A stretch of 64,000 nucleotides of DNA from Larus michahellis (lineage: Eukaryota; Chordata; Aves; Charadriiformes; Laridae): NCBI RefSeq assembly GCF_964199755.1, contig NC_133929.1:3179806-3243805 (forward strand), read 5' to 3'. The notes beneath the pieces are model-generated. The model searched no databases, was not told the DNA's origin, and was given only the letters and a program-made list of their open reading frames with translations. Positions 1 through 11,309 of the stretch are shown here, piece after piece (the first letter of the stretch is position 1; each line of letters begins with the position of its first letter). Made by a program: the position numbers and the translations under genes.

Positions 1-1099
1 AGCTTTGCATTTTCTCCATCCTCCCACCCATCTGCTTTCCCCCGGGATCCTGCAGAAAGATGCAGGCTGGGGGAAGCTCTGGGAGGCCTGGCAGCAGGGG
101 AGCTTGACCTGGAGGCATGTCTCCCCACTCAGACCCACTCTGAGGACCACAGGGCCCGTCCTCTCCTCCCTCCCTCCCTCCCTCCCTCCCCTTGTACCTC
201 TCCCTTTGAGTTTCAACCTTTGGATTTATCTTGGCCTGACAGGCTGAAAAATCTCCCCAAAGTGCTTTCAGCCCCGATGTGGGCTGCCACCCCTTTGATA
301 AACCACCACATTAAACTCTGGCAGCCTCTCAGCTCTGCTCTCTTCTCCAGTTTTCTCATCGCTCTGGTGCCTCATCTCATCTCTGAATCCTTCCTGTTCA
401 ATATCCTTGAACAATGTGCTGGAGGGGAAGGCCCACACAAAGAGCATCACAGACACATTTTGATGAGACATGTTGAGCCATGCAGAGATGGACACAAACC
501 ACTGCCACCCCCCAGACCTTCCTTTGGGTGTGATTACCCCCCCATTTACAGCCCCAGACATCTGGGTGAGGGCAGGAAGAGATGTTGTGTCAAGCTGTGT
601 GGGTTTTGCAGGGCTCTGGGTGATTTTGGAGCTGGTCAGGCCACATAAAGCCAAGTGCCACATGAAGCTGTCAGTATAATCAATATTACCAATTTATCAA
701 TCCCACCAGAGGACAATATAGCTGGAGGAAAATGCAGATAGTTATAACCACACAGCGCTGTCTTATGTCTGTATGAGTTACATACGCTCCATATGTAGCA
801 CTCAGTATCATGCCCCACATCGGGGCTGAGCTGCCTGAGCTGTGAGTGTGAAGTGGGCACTGTGGGAGGAGCAGTGTGGGGGGAGGGGGGCACATGGCCC
901 CTGCCCTGCATGCTCGGGGTCTGCAGGGGGCCTGGGGGCAGTGCCAGAGGTCCCCTGCACCGAGACAGGCCTGTGGCGGGGTGAAAGGCAGCTAGGGACC
1001 CTCGGGGACAGCCAGCACACCTTGCCCAAGCCTTGGGCACCCCTGGTTATCCCAGGTCCTAGGGGCCAGCGCAGGGCCCCCCTCACTGGGTAGCCCCTG
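1..1099. other. upstream flank, no gene recognised
   Basis: I see no supported gene here. The stretch holds a short (TCCC)n run at about 168-190, ordinary mixed sequence to about 850, and then increasingly GC-rich DNA towards the minisatellite and APH1A promoter. Short open frames exist on both strands, but none resembles a known family or shows splice-site support. A 3' part of a neighbouring gene cannot be excluded. Confidence 0.5.
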
Positions 1100-1565
1100 C
1101 AAGGGCACCGGTGACAAGGCCAAGCTCCTGTGGGTGCAGGCCATGTCCCCTCCAGGGCCTTGCACCGCCCCCCCTCCCCCGGGACAGACCTGAGCCCCCT
1201 GGTACAGGCTATGCCTCCTGGTGACAGGACCAAGTCCCCACCCCCAGTGCAGGCCATGCCCCCCAGGGACAGGATCAGGTCCCTAACTGGTGCAGGCCCT
1301 GCTCCCCCATCACAGGATCAGGTTCCCCCGATGCAGGCAATATCCTCTGTGACAGGCCCAGGTGTCCAGTCCCCCCACCCCCGTGACAGGCCTGAGCCCC
1401 CCAGGGCAGGCCATGCCTCCCCATGACAGGACCAGGTCCCATCCCTGTGACAAGCTTGAGCTTCCCAGTGCAGGCTGTGCCCCCCCCATGACAGGCCCAG
1501 GTCCCCCCCCCAGTAACCCGAATTCCTGGGTGCAGGCTGTGCCCTCCCATAACAGGCCCTAGCCC
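1100..1565. repeat. GC-rich minisatellite upstream of APH1A
   Basis: A degenerate tandem array of roughly 20-45 bp units alternates a block like GTGCAGGCCATGCCCCC with a block like GTGACAGGACCAGGTCCC. About ten units can be followed by eye. It ends about 75 bp before the CRE/ETS/SP1 promoter cluster of APH1A. Open frames across it on both strands are a result of the repeat and are not genes. Confidence 0.8.
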
Positions 1566-1639
1566 CGCCTCACTCCGGCTCAGACCCCGCTCCTGCCCAG
1601 CGCAGCCCTTCCGCGCCAGCGGCGCGCGCAGTCGATGTG

Positions 1640-1667
1640 TGACGTCATGCGGCACCGGAAGGGCGGG
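1640..1667 (+). promoter_or_regulatory. APH1A core promoter cluster (CRE, ETS, SP1 sites)
   Basis: A full palindromic CRE (TGACGTCA, 1640-1647) is followed by an ETS-type site (ACCGGAAG, 1654-1661) overlapping a GC box (GGGCGGG, 1661-1667). The cluster lies in CpG-rich sequence 35-62 bp upstream of the APH1A start codon. No TATA box is visible. The arrangement fits a housekeeping CpG promoter; the start site itself is inferred. Confidence 0.7.
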
Positions 1668-1701
1668 AGGGGAGAGCTACCGGGTCCCGGTCGTGGTCGC
1701 C

Positions 1702-4700
1702 ATGACGCTCGCCATCTTCTTTGGGTGCACCTTCATCGCCTTCGGGCCGGCGCTCGGCCTCTTTCTCTTCACCATCGCCCGAGACCCGCTCCGCATCATC
1801 ATCCTTATCGCTGGGTCAGTCCCGCACCGGTACCCTTGCGGGAGGGGCACTTGTGCCACCATGGGTACTGGTGTGGGCGTGGAGGGGGCACTGGTACCGG
1901 TATCGGTACTGGTACAGCACCAGTATTGGGCGTGACAGGAACGTGGCTGGTACTGGCAGAGGCACAACGGGGGGACTAGCGCTGGTGCCGTTGTGGGTAC
2001 GACATGGGTACTGGTAACAGTGCTCATACCGGCGCTGTTGTGGGCACGACAGGGGCACCAGTACCAGGACTTGTACCGGTGCTGTTGCTTGCATGACAGG
2101 GCACCAGTACTGGTTCTCTTACTGGTACCATCGTGGGCACAACAGGGACACCAGTACTCATACTGGTGTGGTTGTGAGCATGACATGACAGGAGTACCAG
2201 TGCTAGTGCTCCTACCCTTGCGAATGTGACGGGGTACCAGTATCCATACTTGTACTGGTACCATTGCAGGTACAACAGGGGCACCAACACTCATACTGGT
2301 ACTGTTGTGGGCACGACAGGGGCACCAGTACCAGTACTCATACTGGCACCATTCATTTCACAACAGGGGCTCCAGTACTCATACTGGTGTGGTTGTGAGC
2401 ATGACATGACAGGAGTACCAGTGCTAGTGCTCCTACCCTTGCGAATGTGACGGGGTACCAGTATCCATACTTGTACTGGTACCATTGCAGGTACAACAGG
2501 GGCACCAACACTCATACTGGTACTGTTGTGGGCACGACAGGGGCACCAGTACCAGTACTCATACTGGCACCATTCATTTCACAACAGGGGCTCCAGTACT
2601 GGTACCATTGTGGTCATCACATGGCATGGGCATGATGGAGAGGGACACTGGTATTGGTAATGGCATGGGGTCAGTAGAGCACTGGTACCAGTATCAGTAC
2701 AGGGTCAATAGTGGTACTGACATGCACATAGCAGGGGCAGTGGTACCAGTACCACTGTGGGACCAGTAGGGTATGGTACTGGTACTGACATGGATATGAG
2801 CCTCGTACTGGTGTGGGCTTGGCAGGGACACTGGTGCCAGTTCTAGTTACCAGCAGAGGAGGAGTGCAGGCACAGCAGCGGCACCAGTACAGGCACCACC
2901 TGTCCAGCACTGGTGCCAGAACAGCACTGGTACTGGTAGGAGAGTGGGTAAGGCTGGGGCACTGCTGCCAGTGCCAGTACCAACACAGAAGGGTGCGGGT
3001 GTAGTGCCGATGGGCACGGGCATGGCACTGGTACCAGCACCAGTCCTGGCACAGCACCGGTGCCAGCAGGTGCTCTCTCTCTTGCAGGGCTTTCTTCTGG
3101 CTGGTGTCACTGCTGCTCTCCTCCCTCATCTGGTTTATTGCTGTTAAAGCCAGCGACCCCCAGGATGAGCCGTTGCAGAAGGGGCTCTTGATATTTGGGA
3201 TAATGTTCTCTGTGCTGCTGCAGGAGGCCTTCCGCTTTCTCTACTACAAGCTCCTCAGGTAAGGGCATCTCCCACCCTGCTCCAGCACTGCCGGATGGTC
3301 CTTCTGTCCTCCCAGCTATGGCGGGTCTGGATTTCAGCTGGGAGCTCCTGGGTAGGGGGGGATGCAGAGCATGGCACTAAGCCGCCTCCATCCTCGCTGG
3401 GAGCATGCAAGTGGTACCTGTGTCAGTACGTTGACCTTGAGTGGGTCTCGGGTGGCAGAGCAGAGTAGCAGTAAGGTCTGGAGGACCCAGGGCTGAGGTG
3501 GCTGGTAGTGTCTCTGAATTTGAGACAGGTAGGCTGTGGGTTTGGGCTGCTGCAGGATGTGTAACATCCTCTCTGCCCCGCCATCTGGTGACTAGTGCCA
3601 GCAGTGCTCCCGCAGCTCAGATGGAAGCTGGGGATATGCCAGGTACCAGGAAACACCCGCTTTGCTGCATGGGGAATGGGGAAGGGTTAGGGATCTGCCT
3701 TCGTCTCCTGGAAAGTCTTGTTCCTTTCTTAGGGGCGGCTTTGTGTGGTTGGGGACAGCCTGAAAGTGGTTTTGGTGCTCTGCAGGGTGGCGCATCATTG
3801 CCGGCCCTGTGCTCAGTGCCCTGGCCAGCCCTGGGGCAAAGTCTAGGCACAGCCTCAGCAGCTCCTGACCTCCCTGGCACCACAGGCCCAGAGTGTGGGG
3901 GCTTGTGCCACCTGCTGGGTGAGCACGTGCTGCACCCTATACTGCTTTTGGACGGACGGACAGATGCTGTGCTGGGCCGGGCAGGCAGACAAGGGGAGGC
4001 AATACTGGAGTCAGCATCCCTCGTTGCTCCCTCAGCAGTACCCACTTTCCTAGCTGGCTAGGGGCTGGTGTGGGGCAAGGGGCTTGGGGAAGGCTGGGGG
4101 TGGTGGGTACACAGGCTCGCACCGTTCCCTGCGGCAGGCAGAGGGTAGCAGAGCTCCATGGAGTGGCCTCTAACACAAACCACTGTGTTTCATTGCCCTG
4201 CGGATCTCCAGCTGAAAACGCTGCTGTCCTCCCAGGGTTGTGGAGCCATCTGGCATCCTCCTCACCTGACACGCCTCTAGCTGATAAAACTTATGAAGCC
4301 CAGCTCTCTCAGTTTCTCCCCCCAAAAAAGTTTTCTATCTCTTTGAGCTCTTCCCTGTACCCTCTCCATTTTTTTCCCAACATCTTCTAAGAGTATAACT
4401 GCCAAGATCAGGTATACCCTCCTGGCATGTGCCTCCCATGCCGGTGCTGGGGCTGTTTTCTGTGCTGCTTGCTTTGCACCCGACATCCCACTCACCCCAC
4501 CCCTGCTCTGCAGGGCTGGCTTGCACTCGTGTCCCTCTGTGGAAGCCTTTCTATGTGGCTTTGTGTAGTTTTCACATGTGGTTTGTCCAGTGGTTCAGGG
4601 TGGTCCCACAGATGCTCTCCACAGCAGGTGTTGCGGTTCAGTGATGGGGAAGTTACCAGGATGGTAGGATAGTGCAGAGTGAGACCCTGGCTCCCACCTA

Positions 4701-6286
4701 CTCTGTCCTGGTGCTGCACCATGCCCTGGGAGGCAGCCAAGCTGTGTTGGCCTCCAGTGTGCTCTCCCCTCCGCAGGAAGGCCATCAAGGGGCTGGTGGC
4801 CCTCAGCGAGGACAGCTGCTCCCCCATTTCCATCCAGCAGACGGCATACGGTGAGTGCTGTGCAGAGCAGCCAGGCAGGGCTGGGCATGATGCCGGGGGA
4901 AAAGGGAGGTTTCTCACCTTGAAGCTGCCTGGGTCCCCCATGGGGCTGGGAGGTGCCTGGGGTGGCCCTGGGTAGCTCAGGACTTGACGGCATCTCTGTC
5001 CTGGCAGTGGCTGGCATGGGCTTTGGGCTCATGAGTGGCGCCTTCTCCATGATCAATCTCCTGGCAGACGCATTAGGGCCTGGCACTGTGGGCATCCACG
5101 GAGATTCACAGCTCTACTTCCTGACCTCAGGTGAGCGACTGGCACCCTTTGCCCACATCTCTGCCCCACCACAGAGGTGGCAGACCTGGGGCCTGGGGCT
5201 CAGCCTCCTGTGCTCTCCCTTCCGTGCTGCACCCTACTGCCACTCCCCATACCCTTCTGAGATGTTTGTGGTCCCTTGTCACATCTCTCTGTGCCAAACC
5301 CTTCTCTCTGTCCTGCGACACTCCCTGCTCCTCTCCCCCATCCCTCCCAATGCTTCCCAGTCTGACCCAGCAGTGCCCCTACTCCCCTTCCCTGACTCCT
5401 CTCCATCCCTCCCTGAGCCTGTGGGATGGGCCAGGGCAGGTGGCTCCCCGGTGATACTCCTCTGCTGCTTTCTGCAGCCTTTATGACCATGGTGCTGATT
5501 TTCCTTCACACCTTCTGGGGGATCCTCTTCTTCCATGGCTGTGAGCACCGGTGCTGGTGGGAGATCACAGCTGTCATCATCATGCACCTTACTGTTTCGG
5601 GGTCGGTGAGTAGCCAGGAGTGGAGCTCTGCACTGAGACCTATACTTGGGGATGGCTGTGGTGTGTGCTGGTCTCTGTGCTGGGGGTGCAACAGCCTTCA
5701 GCACTAGCGAAGCAGTTGGTTTTTGGGATTTGCAGCCGTCCCTGCATGGGACAGGCCCATCGCAAACTGAATGCCAAAGCTGGTGTCTCCTGTCCCATTC
5801 TGCTCATAGAGGTGGTGACACTTCCACCTGTCCTGGCCCTGTCCTCTCCTGCCTGCTCACCCCTTCCCTCTCCCACCTCTCTCCCCAGACGTTTTGCAAC
5901 CCCCTGTACATGGGCAGCCTGGTGCCCTCCTACCTGCTGATGGCCACAGCTGCCACTTGGGCTTACCTGCTCTCAGGGGGCTCTGCCCAGAACCTGCGGC
6001 GCTTCCTGCTCTGTAAGTCCTGCTCCGTAATGGGGACAGGGGACCCTGCAAGTTCCTCTGTGTACCTGGACCGGTGCTGGGGCGGGGAGAGGGTGCCCCA
6101 GGGGCTGGAGCAATGGCATCATCCCCTTGGTTGACAGACTAGAGGAGATGGGGTTTGGGGCCATGGTCAGGTTATTGCCTCTCCTGGGGGAAGTGGATGG
6201 GGTAAGGAGTCTGGTGAAAACTGCCCCCCCCCCCCTTGCTTCCCACAGGTCTACGGAACGGACCCAGCCCTCAGCTGGAATCCTGA
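1702..6286 (+). CDS. APH1A: APH-1 gamma-secretase subunit (seven coding exons, complete)
   Basis: Coding exons are 1702-1814, 3088-3258, 4777-4850, 5008-5130, 5478-5605, 5889-6012 and 6249-6286, all with GT-AG borders and consistent phase. They give 256 residues and a TGA stop. The product is the polytopic membrane scaffold of gamma-secretase, the presenilin/nicastrin/PEN-2 complex that cleaves Notch and APP within the membrane. Family signatures are intact: Gly122, Gly126 and Gly130 form the GxxxGxxxG motif in LADALGPG-bearing exon 4, and His171 (LHTFWG) and His197 (MHLTVSG) are in place. Length matches vertebrate APH-1 (about 247-265 residues). The N-terminus reads FFGCTFIAFGPAL. The paralogue A call rests on the SEDxxSPIS segment in exon 3 and on the adjacent CA14-like gene. 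The C-terminal tail, LRNGPSPQLES, is encoded by a short last exon and I cannot match it to a known isoform. Confidence 0.95.
1815..3087. repeat. minisatellite filling APH1A intron 1
   Basis: Nearly the whole intron is built of variants of GGGCACCAGTACTGGTACC, spaced by blocks such as ATTGTGGGCACAACAGG. The core is self-complementary (ACCAGTACTGGT, GGTACC), so both strands read alike and single units could fold. Only a few dozen bases next to the donor (1815) and the acceptor (3087) are not repeat. A higher-order duplication lies at about 2150-2598. Long frames rich in Tyr, Trp, Thr and Val on both strands are artefacts of the repeat. Confidence 0.9.
2150..2598. repeat. 221-bp higher-order duplication inside the minisatellite
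   Basis: Two copies of a 221-bp block follow each other directly (about 2150-2370 and 2371-2598). The anchors TTGTGAGCATGACATGACAG and GCGAATGTGACGGGGTACC recur at exactly +221. The copies are nearly identical, more alike than neighbouring single units, which implies a recent unequal exchange or slippage. Confidence 0.85.
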
Positions 6287-7153
6287 GGCCCCATGGGATG
6301 TTCCTGTCCCCAGCCACCCCTGCCCTCCCCTCTGTCCTGGCAGCAAGAGCAGCCATCACCTTCTCTTCAATATCTTTTCTCCTGGACTGGTGGACCCTGG
6401 CCAGTCCCAGTGGAGCAGGCACTGGGGTCTGGCTGCAGCAGCTAGCTGACTGGTGTGGCTGGGGCTGGCTCACTCCACCACCCCTTTAGGAGCCCCTAGA
6501 GAACAGCTCAGTTTTGGGGGACTTGGCTTTGCTGGCCCTGCTGTGAGCAGAGTCCCAGTTAGCTTGCCTGGGAAGGATGCTACCTTGGACTGCCAGAGAC
6601 CTGAGCCCAAAGAAACCCATCACTTCTCCTGCCACAGAAGATGTGCTGTCTCCTGGTGGGGGAAACCTGTGCCTCCTTTTCACTTCAGGGTGGAGGAAGT
6701 AGCTTTGCAAAGTGCTGCCCAGCTCTGGTCCAGGGCTGACCACTATGGTGCTACTTTCTCTGCTTCTTGGCCCAGCCTCGCTGCCCTGGGAGCCACGGAC
6801 CCCCACACTGGACTGCGGTAACTGCAGTGAGCTGGCATCTTAGCATGTGAAGGGATGGTGTGTTGTGATCAGCCACCACCCAAGGGGGCTGACAGCATCC
6901 AGGGCAGGAGGACAGAAGACAGTGCCATATAGAGGGTGGCTGAGGGCTTGGGGAGAGATGCAACCCTGCAACTGGTGCCAGCACAGCTTGGGGAGGGGGG
7001 TTCAGGGGTCTATGCCAGTGGATCATTGCCCTCTCCTGCCCTTGGAGGGGGATTTTCAGGCAGGCACCAGCCCTGATGCTGTGCCACAGGGCTGGGAGGG
7101 AGAAACTGCCATCAAGCTCAGAGAATTCCACAGTGGGCTTTTATACCAATAAA
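6287..7153 (+). other. APH1A 3' untranslated region with poly(A) signal
   Basis: After the TGA at 6284-6286 there is no further supported coding sequence. A canonical AATAAA lies at 7148-7153, so the main cleavage site is probably near 7170. A second AATAAA at about 7856-7861 could serve a longer transcript. Assignment is by position and motif only. Confidence 0.65.
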
Positions 7154-8031
7154 AAGAAGTACCATAGGTGAGTGGGGGGTGTGTGTATGTGCCACTGCTG
7201 GTGTGACCATGGGGGGTGTCTGGCAGTTGCAGACCTCAGTTGCCTGAAGGTCTTGCTCCTGCTCTGTCCATCCCTGGTTTTACCACTTTGAGGTGGAGGC
7301 TGCTGAGAGCTAGAGACCTGTAAGTTCCTTTCCTCTCCCAGGTCCAGCCCATTTCTCTGTTTTGTGGGGCTGTGGGGCTCCCCAGGGCTTGGCTCTGGCT
7401 GTGCTGGAGCTGCCAGGAAAGGTGGGAGGCAGCCATAGGTCAGGGACCACTCCAGCTATATCGGAGCTGGAGAGGAGCTGGTTGGGGGCCAGCAAGCAAG
7501 GAAGCTGTGGCTCTGCCAATGTTCAGCTCTGCCTTTCTCCAGCCCTACCAAGCCATGACTATGTTTTTCCAACACTTTGCACAAGTAAGAGGAGAATGAA
7601 GTCCTAGAGAGACAGAGGGCAGGGCCAGGCTGTGCAAGGAGCCCTGTGCTGCTTGCTCTAGAGCTCTGCCTGGGGCACAGAGGCTAATGTTGTCTCTGCC
7701 AGTCAGGAAGGGGTCCCTGTGCACCCCTCTGCTGTGGGTCCAGCTCCACCAATGCCTGTTCCTGTCCCTCAGTTTCAGATTAGGACTGCAGAGACATCTA
7801 GCACTATGGGAGGTTTTTAGATATTTTTTTAAATGTATTTTAACTTTTTTTTTTTAATAAAAATATCTGGTGAGGCCAGATGCTGCCCCAGGCAAACAGT
7901 CCACACGGGCAGCCTCTGTGGCCAAGGGATGCTGGAGCACTGTCCCTCCCTCAGCCTGGGTCAGGAGTGAGGGGAGGTGGGGTGGGGCAGGCTGAACCAG
8001 CAGGGCCAGGACCCCCACAGAGGCATGAGGC
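7154..8031. other. intergenic space between convergent genes
   Basis: No gene is seen between the two tail-to-tail genes. At 7840-7862 a T-rich run followed by AATAAA on the + strand reads ATTAAA on the - strand, so one short sequence could supply a poly(A) signal to either gene. The part near 8031 should be the 3' UTR of the carbonic anhydrase gene. Confidence 0.55.
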
Positions 8032-10629
8032 TCACATGGTGGTGGTGTTGGTGGCTGCCGTGTAGATGACCTTGGATTTGGTCAGTGAGTCGAGCCTGGT
8101 GGGGGAGGAAGGGGGGTGTGTGTGTTGTTAGAGCAGGCAGGGGGGGCCCTGCCAACCCATGTTGCTGCCTGAGAGACCATCCTTAAACCCCCTTCCCATG
8201 CCCCTGACTGACCCCTACCACCCCCTGGAGCCCCTCCTCCTGCAGCTCCCCATAGTCGCTCACCATGTGTTCTGACTCTGGTGCTTGTAGCTGTACAGCA
8301 GGAAGGCCAGCGCCATGATGGCAAAGAGCAGCCTGAAGAGCATGGCCATCACATTCCCTGCAAGCAACCCGAGCACAAGCATGTTACATTGGGGACAGTC
8401 CCCTGCAGCTACTGGACGAGGGAGACGGGGCAAAGCTGGAAAAGGCTGGTGGTCTAAAGGTAGAGGGGACATGAAGGCAGCAGCCTCAGCTGAGCACGCT
8501 TACCTGCTTGAAATTAAGAGCTGGAGTGTCCTGCAAGAGACAAAGACAAGAGTATGCCCATAAGAGCCAGTTGTGCAGATGCTAGGGCAGCCCCGCATCC
8601 CTACCATGGCTGCCTACCCCCTGGCTCAGCACACAGCTGCCAGGGCCTTCCCTTCCTAGGCAGGTACGCCCCCTGGCCGCCTTCCCCTCCTTCAGGCCAG
8701 CCCCTCACCTACTTGCTGCTGCTGAGCTGTCAGAGAGACAGCGCAACCAAGAGGTTGCCCGAGGTGGTTGGGGGAGGGAAATGTCAAGCCTGCAGAGTTT
8801 CAGGCCATGCTGCCAAAGCAGGGCTGCCTGCAAGATTCCCCATCACCTGCGAGCAAACAGGGGAGAGCTGCCCTCTGCATCCCCAGCAGTTTGAAAGCCT
8901 GGCCCCAACACCCCACCAAGAGCATTAAGTGAAAGCCTCACTGAGTCCAGCCAGAAACTCCCTTACCACAGCTACCACACTCTGTGACTGCACCAAGCCC
9001 TGCAGGAGACCCTGGAGAGGGGCATGGGGTGAGCCTGGCAGGCAGTGACCACAGGGACAGCTGCCTGTGGCAAGATGGTGAGCAACTACTTGGGAGGAGG
9101 CAGCTGGCTGTTGCCAGCCCCCATTGCCCCAGCCTTATTGCTTCTGCAATACCAAGGACAAAATAGTTCCTAGAAACCAATCTTCCCCATGCATGGCAAG
9201 ACAAGTGCAGAAATGAGGCAGAGAGGCACCCCAAGAGCAGCGCTGACACAAGTCACCTGCTGGGCAGGGCTAACCCATGCAAATGCTGCATTTCCTAGAG
9301 AGATGCAAAGCCTCAACTCCTGCTCCTTGCCCTGTCCCTGCATCCCCATGGTTGGGTACAGCCTGAGCACATTCATATGCTCCTTACCAGAAGGCAGCTG
9401 TTTCGCCAAAAGGAGGGTGGTCTGGAAACTTGCCAGCACCCATCACCTGTTCAGGTCCCACACCAGCCGGAAATTGTTCTGCAGAGGTTTGCTGTCATCA
9501 TTCCTCAGGTTTGTCACCAGCACTGACATCTGGAAGGAGAGCAACATGAGCAAAGCAGGGTGCATCCCACCTTTGGGAGCTAGGGGACTGACGCGCATGG
9601 TGTATGCTTGCAGGGAGAGGCTGGGCAAGACTGAGTATGGAGCTCATTGCCCCGATGGACCTGGTCATGAGAGAGCAGCATGCTCTGGTTGAAGACCATC
9701 TGCTTCACCATCTGGTAGTGGGAAGGGGTGGTCAGAGAGCCACTGTAGTGGAAATAGAGTTTCATGTTGGCAGGCAGCAGGCCTGTGATGTTGAATCCAG
9801 GCACCAAGATTTCCTTGCCTGAGAGAAGAAACACCATGGGAGCAAGAGTTGGGCAACCCCTTGGAGGACCAGCACGGAGATCATGGGAACAGACCTGTCC
9901 TGGAGCATCCCCTCAGCCCAGCCTGGCACCATTTGTGCAGCAGGGTGGACCCTGGCACCCAGTGTGCTGGAGAAAGGGCAGTAGGTTTGCCCTGGAGGCA
10001 GGGGAAAGCACGTGTGCAGAGGGCACCTTGGAAAGTTGTTTCTGTGCAAGCTGTGCAATGCTTCCCTTCTCACATATGCACAGCAAACACCTGCTGCAGC
10101 CTCTCTGCCATGCAGCGGGTTTATTTGCTGGGCTGCAGCTCCTGAGACAAATACTAGGTGGGACAGGGCCTTACCTTCTCTTTGGATTTTGTACAGATGC
10201 TCAAGTATTTCCTGATAGTATGGGTTCTCCCTTGTCCCAACCTGCAACACGGAGACCCCACAGAAATGACAAGCACAGGGGCTGAATGGAGACCAGGTGG
10301 TGATGGCAGTAGCAGCAGGGAGGAATCGCTCCCTGCAAGGTGCACCCTGTCCCAGTGACCCCTTCCTTCCATCCATCAGGGCTGCCCTGCCCTCTGGTAC
10401 TGCCCTCTCTCCCTCCGCAGGTACATTTGCACCCTTGCCTGTCCCCAAAACTGTGCCTGACACTGTATCCCCCAGTCGCACTCCCCCCAGCACTGCTCCT
10501 ACCCCTTCTTGCCCAGGGCTGAGCTATGGGACTCACCTCCAAGAAAGCTCCCAGTACAGCCAGACCATCCAGGTGGACCATTGCCTCCTTAAAGCTGTCA
10601 TAATTGGTGTTGTAATGGACCATGTGGAT
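8032..10629 (-). CDS. CA14: membrane carbonic anhydrase, CA14-like (3' half only)
   Basis: Recognisable exons in transcript order are 10629-10537, 10241-10175, 9818-9661, 9529-9447, 8357-8264 and 8095-8032 (TGA), with GT-AG borders; one or more linker exons between 9447 and 8357 are unresolved. The first exon carries IHMVHYN, placing the third zinc ligand (His119 in CA II numbering), then GLAVLGAFLE. Exon three has the gatekeeper-threonine motif SLTTP. The penultimate exon encodes one transmembrane helix (LLFAIMALAFLLYSY), and a short cytosolic tail ends KSKVIYTAATNTTTM. Helix, tail and position tail-to-tail with APH1A favour CA14, which hydrates extracellular CO2. Oddities: the usual TTPPC is TTPSH and the near-invariant tryptophan of the following VLWTVF-like segment is absent. 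Exons for the signal peptide and the other two zinc histidines are not found before the gap. CA12-like or a decaying copy are alternatives. Confidence 0.75.
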
Positions 10630-11309
10630 CTGGAAGGGAAACATGCAACCCTGATGCAGGATGGACACCTCCAGGAGGTGCTCACCCCCATGGGGCTCTA
10701 GCCTGCCAGAGCAAGGTCTGGGAGAGACATGCACCCATGCTGAGCACCCCTCCTAGGAAGGGAATATGCTAGTGGGACCAAGAAAGCATGCCACTGCAAA
10801 GCAGCAAGTACGAAGAGCTGCCCACAGGAACTTCCCTGGTCACAGAAAGTAAACCAGTACTCTGCCCTAGATACCAGGGGGTTGTACCACAGAGCTGGAC
10901 TCAGTTTGAGGACAGCACTAGTGAAGAAGGAATAAAACCAGATGGGATCTGTAGAGCAGGAAGACCATGTACAGAGTAAACAGTCCCTGCAGCTGCCTGG
11001 GAAGCTGACTCCCCCAGCCTGGGGACTGCTGTGGCTCCTGCTCCATCAGCCCAAGACTGGGCTGCAGCACAGAGACAGGTTGCACTGCTCACACATGGCC
11101 AGCCCCAGCCCACCTGCAGGCAGAGCATCCTGTTTCCTCACCTCTGCACTGCAGGCTGCAGCATGAATTTGGCTCTTGTTTTGTGCACTTGGCACCAGAG
11201 TGTGGGCTCCTACACTGAACTCTGCTGCTACAGAGCTGCCCAGGGAGCAGGGATCCTGGCCAAGTAGTTACAGCATTCATCTAGTGACAACCAGGACCAT
11301 GGGCTAGTG
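10630..11309. other. carbonic anhydrase intron or broken 5' side
   Basis: Upstream exons of the carbonic anhydrase are expected here on the - strand, especially the HLHWG exon, but I found none. The sequence is mixed and non-repetitive and stops at the N run. It is either intron or sequence beyond a break. Confidence 0.45.

Noticed and set aside
1677-3129. Many open frames on both strands in APH1A intron 1, up to about 205 codons
   Set aside because: They are produced by the tandem repeat, whose unit is stop-poor in several frames. Their composition is Tyr/Trp/Thr/Val repeats with no domain.
3441-4061. Open frame of 206 codons in APH1A intron 2
   Set aside because: It lies within a well-defined intron, shows no family motif, and overlaps similar-length frames on the other strand, as expected in GC-rich DNA.
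8506-8532. Candidate 27-bp linker exon of the carbonic anhydrase (minus strand, AG and GT borders), plus similar candidates near 8709-8727 and 8973-9005
   Set aside because: Each is flanked by plausible splice sites, but none links the phases of the exons at 9447-9529 and 8264-8357, so I could not choose between them.
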